A stretch of DNA of 64,000 nucleotides from Paenibacillus endoradicis (GTDB lineage: Bacteria; Bacillota; Bacilli; Paenibacillales; Paenibacillaceae): assembly GCF_024721975.1 (NCBI RefSeq), contig NZ_JANQBB010000007.1, forward strand, positions 310,001-374,000, read 5' to 3'. Shown here piece after piece: positions 57,226-64,000 of the stretch (position 1 is its first letter; every line of letters begins with the position of its first letter). A program made the position numbers and the translations under genes. The notes beneath the pieces are model-generated. The model saw only the letters and a list, made by a program, of their open reading frames with translations, searched no databases and was not told where the DNA came from.

Positions 57226-58296
57226 CTATTCAGTTACAGGAGCTTCAGCGTCAGGAGTAACTTCAGGAGTAACTTCAGGACTAGGTGTAGTTTTTGGAGC
57301 TAAAGAGTTAGTGATTTTAGCTTTAGCTTTTAGATCTTCTACATAAGTACTGTTGTTAGCATAGATGTCCTCATTGATCAATTTAACTTTGATTGCATCT
57401 TTCACAGTTTCAAATGCAATTTCAGTTGCTGGAGTGTAATCTGTTTTCTTAATGATGTGGTAACCATATTCTGTTTGAATAGGTTCGCTTATTTCATCCA
57501 CTTCAAGCGCGAATGCTGCTTCAGAGAATGCAGGGATCATTGCTTCACGAGTGAAGAAGCCTAGATCGCCACCAGTTGTAGCAGTAGAATCCGGGTTATT
57601 AGCTGCAGCAAGTTCTGCAAAGTCTGCACCGTCTTTTAATTGAGCTACAATATCATCAGCAACAGCTTTATCAGTTACAAGGATGTGAGAAGCACGAACT
57701 TGTTCTGCAGTACCACCCAAAGTAGCTTTGTTTTCATCGAAGTAAGCTTGTACTTGTTCATCCGTGATTGCTACATCAGATTGAAGTAACAAACGAACAA
57801 CAACAGAAAGTTTCAACTCATTTTTCAAATCATCTTCAGTCATGCCATATTGAGCAAGGAAGCTTTGGAAGTTTGCATCAGTACCATAATCTAATTTCAT
57901 AGCTGCAATTTCATCTGCAAGATCTTTATCTGTAATGGAAATGTTTTTAGCTTTAGCTTCTTGATTAACAACTTCTTCAGAGATCATACGATCTAGAATA
58001 CTTACAACGCTATCACCATAGTATTCCTGTAATGTAGTAAATAAGCTAGCTTCTGTAATTTTAGTTCCATTTACGGAAGCAAGAGTTTTGCTTTTTGCGT
58101 TAACTGGGAAAATGATAACGATTACTAATACGATAGCAAGTACAATTGCTGCAATCATCCAGATAGGGTTATTACCGCTTTTTACTGGTGCTACAGAAGT
58201 TAGTACTGCGGATGTTGAAGCATTAGATACTGCTCCATTTTCCACAACCTCTTGGTTACTATTTGCTCCTTGAGATTGCGTTTCTTTATTGTCCAT
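57226..58296 (-). CDS. Membrane-anchored parvulin foldase (SurA/PrsA-like), copy A
   Basis: The paralogue of the gene at 54911, 356 aa. A low-complexity Asn/Ser/Ala-rich start is followed by one membrane helix (about residues 46-66), a SurA-N-like region (LDRMISEEVVNQEAKAKNISITDKDL), and a parvulin domain at about 200-295 (QVRASHILVTDKAVADDI, GGDLGFFTREAM, YGYHIIKKTDY), where the His residues expected in active parvulins are present. A Pro/Glu/Thr repeat (SPEVTPEVTPD) closes the protein. In copy B the HILV-type His is Gln (SQIIV), so copy A looks the more canonical enzyme. No lipobox is present. Confidence 0.9.
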   Translation of the reverse strand: MDNKETQSQGANSNQEVVENGAVSNASTSAVLTSVAPVKSGNNPIWMIAAIVLAIVLVIVIIFPVNAKSKTLASVNGTKITEASLFTTLQEYYGDSVVSILDRMISEEVVNQEAKAKNISITDKDLADEIAAMKLDYGTDANFQSFLAQYGMTEDDLKNELKLSVVVRLLLQSDVAITDEQVQAYFDENKATLGGTAEQVRASHILVTDKAVADDIVAQLKDGADFAELAAANNPDSTATTGGDLGFFTREAMIPAFSEAAFALEVDEISEPIQTEYGYHIIKKTDYTPATEIAFETVKDAIKVKLINEDIYANNSTYVEDLKAKAKITNSLAPKTTPSPEVTPEVTPDAEAPVTE

Positions 58297-58566
58297 TACG
58301 TAAAGCCCCTCTCAATATATAAAAGATATGATATTACTATAACAAATTTTCCAATGAAAAACATTAATATAACATTAATTTCATCTGAATCTAAAATGAA
58401 CAGGTTCAGATAGATATATTGCTTACGATTAATATGATGTATAATTGTGGTAAGAAGCCTACTATGCAACGTTTTCTTTTATAGGTAGAATATTACATTT
58501 ATGATTCGTAGCCACAGATCAAATGTTATTGTAGGTTATTCAATGAGTTATATGTGGAGGTTTAAC

Positions 58567-60573
58567 GTGGTTGTTTTATTAGGGAGTTATAACGGTTGGA
58601 TTGTTGCGTTATCTTTTGCGATAGCATTTTTCACCTCCTATCAGGCATTAGGCTTATCCAAGAAAGTAACAAGTACTTCCGGATTTATTAATTGGGGATG
58701 GTTACTTGTTTCAGGTTTAGTTATGGGATGTGGAATTTGGACGATGCATTTTGTGGGCATGATCGCATTTCATTTGCCCATGAAAGTTGAATATAATTTC
58801 TTTAAATCATCAATATCTGTTATTGCAAGTATATTGGCATCTTTATTAGCTTTTTATGTTACGGGTACTAAAGTTTCTCATGTAAAGTTGATATTATCTA
58901 GTTTGTTAATGGCATCGGGAATTGTAACGATGCATTATGTTGGTATGTCTTCGATGAAAACAGATATTATGACGATTTCATACGATCCAATACTATGGAC
59001 AATTTCGGTACTTATAGCTGCCGTTGCCTCTTACGTATCTCTGCGATTGTTTGTTGAAATGAAGCGAAACTATAACAATATATTAATGAAGAGCGTGTCT
59101 GCTATTATGATGGCGGTAGCTGTGACGGGAATGCATTATGTAGGAATGGAAGCAAGTTCTTTTTGGTGCATTGACCCACAATTTATTACGTCTACGTCGA
59201 TTGAAAATGCACCTACGAACTTATTAATTATAGTTTCAGTTGTTATTGTGTTACTAGTTCTATTAACTTGGCTAGCACAATTTTGGGAGCAGGCCATGTT
59301 TCGGAAAATGGCGTATACCGATTCTTTAACAGGATTAAGTAATCGTCATGCAATGAATGAATTTTTCAGAAATACTCCACTTCAGCATCGTCGTATGGCA
59401 ATTCTCTTTATTGACTTGGATCAATTTAAGTACATAAATGATACGCTAGGACATGATTTTGGAGATGTTTTAATTCAAAATATGGGTGAACGATTACGTA
59501 AAAACTCTCTTGATAAAAACTTTGTGTTTCGAATTGGTGGCGACGAATTTATGCTCGTCATTACTTATGTGGATAAAAATGAAGTGATTACATTTGTAGA
59601 AGGATTACTAGCAGACATCCGAAAGCCATTCCTTATTAATAATCATAGATTGGAAGTAACGGGAAGTATCGGTATAAGTTATAGCAATGAACATGGCGAT
59701 ACAAAGGATAGCTTATTAAAAGCAGCAGACACAGCGATGTATTATGCGAAAAATTCAGGTAAAAACCAATTTAGAGAATATAACGATGATATGGCGATGA
59801 AAATTAGTCGGAGGATGGATATTGAGAAGGGGATGCGTGAAGCACTCATTCATAAAAACTTCGAATTAAATTATCAACCTAAATGGAATACAGCAACGAA
59901 TCGTCCTATCGGATTTGAAGCGTTGTTACGCTATACTCATCCGCAATTAGGAGTAATCACTCCGAATGAATTTATACCAATTGCCGAAGAAACAGGAATT
60001 ATTGTCGCGATGAGCGAGTGGGTACTAGAACGAGCTTGTCTAGATTGTGTGGAATGGAATAAAGAGAACCGGGCTGAGTATGTTGTTTCAGTGAATCTCT
60101 CCATCAAATTAATAGAGTCTAACATGTTACATGGCATTACAAAACGTGCTCTTGAAATTTCTGGTCTTAATCCTACTTTATTAGAACTTGAAATCACAGA
60201 ACAAATGATAATGAATTGTGGAGAAGATGTCAATCAACAGATTGCTCCTTTGCAACTTCTAGGTGTTAATCTATCAATGGATAATTTCGGATCAGGTTAT
60301 TCTTTTCTTGGATCAATAGATCAATTATCATTTCAAACGATTAAGATCGATAAAGAATATATAGAGAACTTTGAACTTCCAACCAAGCGAGCTATTTTAA
60401 ATACGATGATAAGTCTAGCAAACTCATTAAACATTCAGTTAATAGCTGAAGGTGTTGAAACTAAAAAACAAATAGATTTTTTGACGGAGGCAGGCTGTCA
60501 TCTAATGCAAGGTTACTATATTAAGAAACCAATGCCTTTTCATGAGGTAGATCCGTGGCTTAAAGAACTATAA
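58567..60573 (+). CDS. MHYT-GGDEF-EAL cyclic-di-GMP membrane protein with altered EAL site
   Basis: A 668-aa integral membrane sensor. The MHYT domain covers about residues 1-230, with the His motif repeated as MHFVGM, MHYVGM and MHYVGM; these may bind a metal and sense a gas. GGDEF lies at 324-328 and is intact. The EAL motif is at 451-453, but the metal pair reads D572-N573 (DNFGSGYS) in place of DDFGTGYS, so phosphodiesterase activity is doubtful; other EAL residues, AEGVET and QGYY, are kept. GGAGG (58556-58560) is 6 bases before the GTG at 58567, which gives the family N-terminus; the ATG at 58501 has no such site. An HD-GYP gene follows. Confidence 0.93.
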   Translation: MVVLLGSYNGWIVALSFAIAFFTSYQALGLSKKVTSTSGFINWGWLLVSGLVMGCGIWTMHFVGMIAFHLPMKVEYNFFKSSISVIASILASLLAFYVTGTKVSHVKLILSSLLMASGIVTMHYVGMSSMKTDIMTISYDPILWTISVLIAAVASYVSLRLFVEMKRNYNNILMKSVSAIMMAVAVTGMHYVGMEASSFWCIDPQFITSTSIENAPTNLLIIVSVVIVLLVLLTWLAQFWEQAMFRKMAYTDSLTGLSNRHAMNEFFRNTPLQHRRMAILFIDLDQFKYINDTLGHDFGDVLIQNMGERLRKNSLDKNFVFRIGGDEFMLVITYVDKNEVITFVEGLLADIRKPFLINNHRLEVTGSIGISYSNEHGDTKDSLLKAADTAMYYAKNSGKNQFREYNDDMAMKISRRMDIEKGMREALIHKNFELNYQPKWNTATNRPIGFEALLRYTHPQLGVITPNEFIPIAEETGIIVAMSEWVLERACLDCVEWNKENRAEYVVSVNLSIKLIESNMLHGITKRALEISGLNPTLLELEITEQMIMNCGEDVNQQIAPLQLLGVNLSMDNFGSGYSFLGSIDQLSFQTIKIDKEYIENFELPTKRAILNTMISLANSLNIQLIAEGVETKKQIDFLTEAGCHLMQGYYIKKPMPFHEVDPWLKEL

Positions 60574-60614
60574 ACAATAGAGATAGATATAACGGGGATG
60601 TGGGAGGAAATGTC

Positions 60615-62051
60615 GTGCGTTCAAGAAGGATTGTATTATTTACCTTAGGGATGTCAATGGCTATTCCTATACTATTTTATTTTTGGATAAGTCCACTACA
60701 ACTTACTAATCCATCGTCGGCTATCTCTTCATTAATAGTAGTTATCGCTATAGTAGCAATATTAGCTATCGTTATATCTGTAGCTATAGGGATAGTAGCT
60801 CAAAAAGTAAGGAATATAAAATTAATATTTGTGTCGCTGGCTTATGCATCATTGGCAGCAATGGTATTATTACATGGTCTTGCACTACCGGAGTTACTGA
60901 ATGAGAATCTGCAAAATAGTTATATTTATGCTCAGTTAAGTTTGGTTCTCTCCACGGTGTGGTTATGGCTTAGTGCATTATCAGCAGATCACCGTTTAGT
61001 GCGATGGCTTACAACGAAAAAATCATACTTATTGCCGACATGGTGTGCATTATTAGTATTGTTAGGCACACTAATTTGGGTCTTTCCAGACCAGCATTTT
61101 CTACATTTTATGTATAGTGAATTAGGTAAACGTCTACTTACATTGACGGTTCTATTATTCAATACTTGGGTGGTATATCGCCATCTGATTACATATATGG
61201 CTTCTCGATTTTCTATTCAATTAGCTATTGTCTATAGTACTGGTTGGATGAATACCGCTCAGATCGTATTGATTACAACATCACCGAGTAATTTGGGCTG
61301 GTGGGGGTATCATATCTTATTATTCCTTTCCGTAATTGCAGTAACATTGATGATAATTGGTGAATACAAGCATGCAGAATCATTATCGGTATCAGTAAAA
61401 CGTTTATATCGAGCAGATCCTGATAGTTGGATTCAGACGTATTTAACGCCAAGTGTGAAAGATTTAGTACTGAAAACAGAAACTAAAGACGCTTATACAG
61501 CAGGGCACAACTATCGAGTTACAGTATATGCATTAAAACTAGGAGAAGAATTAGGACTTTCTTCCTCGCAATTGAGATCAATTGCACAAGGTGGCCTCGT
61601 CCACGACGTAGGAAAATTACATATTCCTGATTATGTGCTGAATAAGCCAGGGAAACTAACAGATTCAGAAAGACAACTTATCGAGAAACATCCAGTGGAT
61701 GGTTATAATATGTGTAAGCAAGTAGGGTTTATGATTGAAGAACTAGCTATTATCCGATCTCATCATGAAAAATGGAATGGAACGGGATATCCTGATCATC
61801 TGGTTGGTGAAGATATCCCATTAGTTGCTAGAGTAACTGCAGTCGCAGACGTATATGACGCATTAACATCTTCTCGTTCTTATCGGAAAGCAATGTCTCA
61901 TGAAAAGGCAATGGTTATTTTAATAGAAGAAAGCGGAAGTCATTTTGACCCCGAATGTATTGAGGCTTGGAAGAAGGTCGTTGAAGAAGAGAAAGAGTTT
62001 TTTGATCAGATGCTCACTAATCCTATGGGGATGAAGAGAGTTTTAAGTTAG
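60615..62051 (+). CDS. HD-GYP phosphodiesterase with N-terminal membrane domain
   Basis: A probable cyclic-di-GMP phosphodiesterase of 478 aa. The first 260 residues form about seven membrane helices of unassigned type. The HD-GYP domain has all the key residues: H in TAGHNYR, H330-D331 in HDVGKLHIP, H in IEKHPVDGY, H383-H384 and GYP 391-393 (HHEKWNGTGYP), and D in VADVYDAL. GGGAGGA (60602-60608) sits 6 bases before the GTG at 60615. It follows the MHYT-GGDEF-EAL gene by 41 bp, and could supply the breakdown activity which that protein seems to lack. Confidence 0.93.
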   Translation: MRSRRIVLFTLGMSMAIPILFYFWISPLQLTNPSSAISSLIVVIAIVAILAIVISVAIGIVAQKVRNIKLIFVSLAYASLAAMVLLHGLALPELLNENLQNSYIYAQLSLVLSTVWLWLSALSADHRLVRWLTTKKSYLLPTWCALLVLLGTLIWVFPDQHFLHFMYSELGKRLLTLTVLLFNTWVVYRHLITYMASRFSIQLAIVYSTGWMNTAQIVLITTSPSNLGWWGYHILLFLSVIAVTLMIIGEYKHAESLSVSVKRLYRADPDSWIQTYLTPSVKDLVLKTETKDAYTAGHNYRVTVYALKLGEELGLSSSQLRSIAQGGLVHDVGKLHIPDYVLNKPGKLTDSERQLIEKHPVDGYNMCKQVGFMIEELAIIRSHHEKWNGTGYPDHLVGEDIPLVARVTAVADVYDALTSSRSYRKAMSHEKAMVILIEESGSHFDPECIEAWKKVVEEEKEFFDQMLTNPMGMKRVLS

Positions 62052-62127
62052 ATATGCTTCCGAAGCCACTTTTTATTTGGAAGAAGCACATCAAGTAGTT
62101 AATAAAAAGTTTTAGGAGGACCAGGAA

Positions 62128-64000
62128 ATGAATCGGTTATCTTTAAAAACTAAAGGTATTATTATTATCGTTATCATTTCACTAGTACCACTAATGATTG
62201 CTGGTCTTTATAATTATTATACAGTCAAGCAGGATATGATTCAGACGGAAATTGATAAAGTAATTTTGAAGCAAGAAAGTCGCTCGTTTGTTACGAATGC
62301 TTGGATTAATACTCGCATTGCAGAAGTGATGGTCATGAGTCGTAATGCCGCAATGCAATCAGCGAATCTCAATGATATCGTTGAATACTTATCTAACGAG
62401 CAACAAAAAAACCAATTCTACTATGATGAGATTGGTTTTTTTGATGTAAAAGGGAATGTTACAAGTGTCAATGACACACCCACATCGCTTCAATACAAAT
62501 CAACTTTTCTTCCAGTGCTTCGTGGAGAAGTTGTTATTACGGATCCATTACCTTCTGTCTTATCTAATGATCTGCAAAGTTACGTTTCTGTACCGGTATT
62601 CTCACAAAGTGGTGAGATTATAGGTGCAATTTATGTTTCTTATAAATTTCAATCTGCAAATTATGTGAAATCATTACTAGTCGACGATGGCAATTTATAT
62701 TTGTATAACAATGATGGTAATCTGCTAATTGCGAATGATTCAGGTACAATCAATCCAAGCACAATGGAAAAATTACAATTCAAGCTTCAGAATATAACAG
62801 TAAGTCAAAAAGCCAATACTTCAGGAAGTATGCATTATAAGCTAGATGGATATTCTTTCATATTATTCTATCAACATATTGAAGGTACAAATTGGATCAT
62901 TATTGAAGTAACAGACTCTTCAAGATTGCAAGAGATCGCTGCGCCAACATTGTGGAGAATAGTTGTATCTATTGCGTTAGCAGTCATTATTATCGCACTC
63001 CTTTTTTATGTTTATTTCGAGTCTATCATTACTCGATTACAAGATATATTGCGCGTGACGAAACTAGCTGCAGAAGGATCATTCGATGGTGAGCATCTTG
63101 ATGCATATAGTAGTGATGAAATTGGAAACTTAGCTAATTCTGTTAATGGTATGATGGGGCGATTACAAGTAATGTTTAATCGGCTAGATGCTGTTATTAA
63201 TCAGAACAAAAGTCCAGTACTAGTTATGGATGAGAAGTATTATATTACGTACCTTAATAAGGCTGCGGAAGAAATGCTAGGTTATACAAGTGAAGAAGTA
63301 GTAGGGAAAGTTACACCATTATTGTTTATGGATTTGGAAGAAGTGAAAGTAAGAGCGGAGCAAGTTTCTGAGCAATTAGGTAGAAAAATTCAACCAGGGA
63401 TAGAGCTTTTTATTGAGTTGCGTAAAAACTACCCTAGTTACGATTTTGAACTGTCCTTATTTAGAAAAGATGGAAAAAGAATTCCAGTCTACAATCGTTC
63501 TAGTAGTCTTACAGATAGAAAAGGAAAATTAACAGGGATTATTGCTATATTAACTGATTTGTCGGAACAAAGAGCGATTGAAAATGTTAGAAATCGTTTA
63601 CAACTTATTGTTGAATCTGCGATGGATTTAATTGCTTCCGTAGATCGCCATGCTCATTTAATTTATATTAACGAAGCAGGCAAAAAAATATTAGGGATTG
63701 AACATAACGAGTGGGAAATGCAACCTATATCACAATATTTACCAAGCCATCTATATCGGATATTAATTAAAGGTTGCATTAAAGCGAGAAAACACGGTTA
63801 TTTTGAAACGGATGCACAATTCCAGAACAGTAATGGAAAACATATTAATGTTTCAATTGTCATTGTAGCACATCGAGATTCATACAATGGTGATCTCATG
63901 TATTCCTGTATTTCTCGTGATATTACAGAACAAGTAGAAATTCAACAAAAACTTGTACAAGCAACGGAATCTGCAGAAGAAGCTAGTAGAGTTAAAAGTA
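62128..64000 (+). CDS. Membrane sensor protein, Cache-HAMP-PAS-PAS, cut by window end
   Basis: The first 624 residues of a large sensor, open to the last base. AGGAGGA (62114-62120) lies 7 bases before the ATG. A first helix (about residues 8-28) and a second (about 279-300) enclose an extracellular double-Cache-like domain; HAMP follows (about 300-350), then two PAS domains (about 355-480 and 490-605). The last visible residues, KLVQATESAEEASRVKS, are the coiled linker that usually precedes the histidine box of hybrid sensor kinases, so I expect a kinase and perhaps receiver domains beyond the edge. It lies 76 bp after the HD-GYP gene and may belong to the same unit. Confidence 0.88.
   Translation, partial: MNRLSLKTKGIIIIVIISLVPLMIAGLYNYYTVKQDMIQTEIDKVILKQESRSFVTNAWINTRIAEVMVMSRNAAMQSANLNDIVEYLSNEQQKNQFYYDEIGFFDVKGNVTSVNDTPTSLQYKSTFLPVLRGEVVITDPLPSVLSNDLQSYVSVPVFSQSGEIIGAIYVSYKFQSANYVKSLLVDDGNLYLYNNDGNLLIANDSGTINPSTMEKLQFKLQNITVSQKANTSGSMHYKLDGYSFILFYQHIEGTNWIIIEVTDSSRLQEIAAPTLWRIVVSIALAVIIIALLFYVYFESIITRLQDILRVTKLAAEGSFDGEHLDAYSSDEIGNLANSVNGMMGRLQVMFNRLDAVINQNKSPVLVMDEKYYITYLNKAAEEMLGYTSEEVVGKVTPLLFMDLEEVKVRAEQVSEQLGRKIQPGIELFIELRKNYPSYDFELSLFRKDGKRIPVYNRSSSLTDRKGKLTGIIAILTDLSEQRAIENVRNRLQLIVESAMDLIASVDRHAHLIYINEAGKKILGIEHNEWEMQPISQYLPSHLYRILIKGCIKARKHGYFETDAQFQNSNGKHINVSIVIVAHRDSYNGDLMYSCISRDITEQVEIQQKLVQATESAEEASRVKS

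Overview
The window looks like chromosome of a low-GC Gram-positive endospore former, most likely Paenibacillaceae. The pointers are two carbohydrate importers of the LplA/LplB/LplC type paired with YesM/YesN-like two-component systems, a Tgl spore-coat transglutaminase, a YheC/YheD-type ATP-grasp protein, a BrxC-like bacillithiol protein, GlpP, a FapR-type operator in front of fabH, and strong GGAGG ribosome-binding sites with frequent TTG/GTG starts. The DNA is AT-rich throughout and I see no block of foreign composition, no insertion sequence, no prophage, no CRISPR array and no tRNA or rRNA gene.

Layout. 0-4.7 kb: the 3' part of a PAS-GGDEF-EAL protein, pepT, and a Gfo/Idh/MocA oxidoreductase. 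4.8-13.4 kb: a xylo-oligosaccharide-type uptake cluster (response regulator, sensor kinase, binding lipoprotein, two permeases, GH8 exo-oligoxylanase). 13.6-17.6 kb: glpP-glpK-glpD with a large leader hairpin before glpD. 17.8-22.9 kb: an aldo/keto reductase and an RbsB/RbsA/RbsC-like sugar importer. 23-31 kb: housekeeping and spore-associated genes (hflX, modAB, a Cof-type HAD phosphatase, tgl, DUF4395, a cyclophilin lipoprotein, a YheC-like protein, brxC). 31-33.7 kb: a TetR regulator and a YhgE-type membrane protein with shared operators. 33.9-37.7 kb: potABCD. 38.8-42 kb: glutamate dehydrogenase, meso-diaminopimelate dehydrogenase and deoC. 42-53.1 kb: a second sugar cluster (GH2 glycosidase, divergent AraC regulator, sensor kinase, response regulator, two permeases, binding lipoprotein). 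53.2-58.3 kb, minus strand: a MATE exporter and two parvulin foldase paralogues flanking fabH. 58.6-64 kb: MHYT-GGDEF-EAL, an HD-GYP protein and a sensor protein that runs off the window. Cyclic-di-GMP enzymes therefore lie at both ends.

How it works together. Both sugar clusters encode binding protein and permeases but no ATPase, so they probably share an MsmX-type ATPase encoded elsewhere. Neither glycosidase has a signal peptide, so imported oligosaccharides are probably cut in the cytoplasm. Each binding-protein or permease promoter has a -10 box followed immediately by a cre-like site, which suggests activation by the YesN-type regulator and repression by CcpA.

The most unusual material is non-coding. 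A family of about 170-bp inverted-repeat elements, spaced at about 186 bp when tandem, occurs at five loci, always downstream of a stop codon; the best is a three-copy array after potD. In front of the TetR gene, a TGACC-N13-GGTCA operator, repeated in front of yhgE, runs into seven GTCA motifs spaced exactly 8 bp apart. A tandem FapR-like site lies upstream of fabH.
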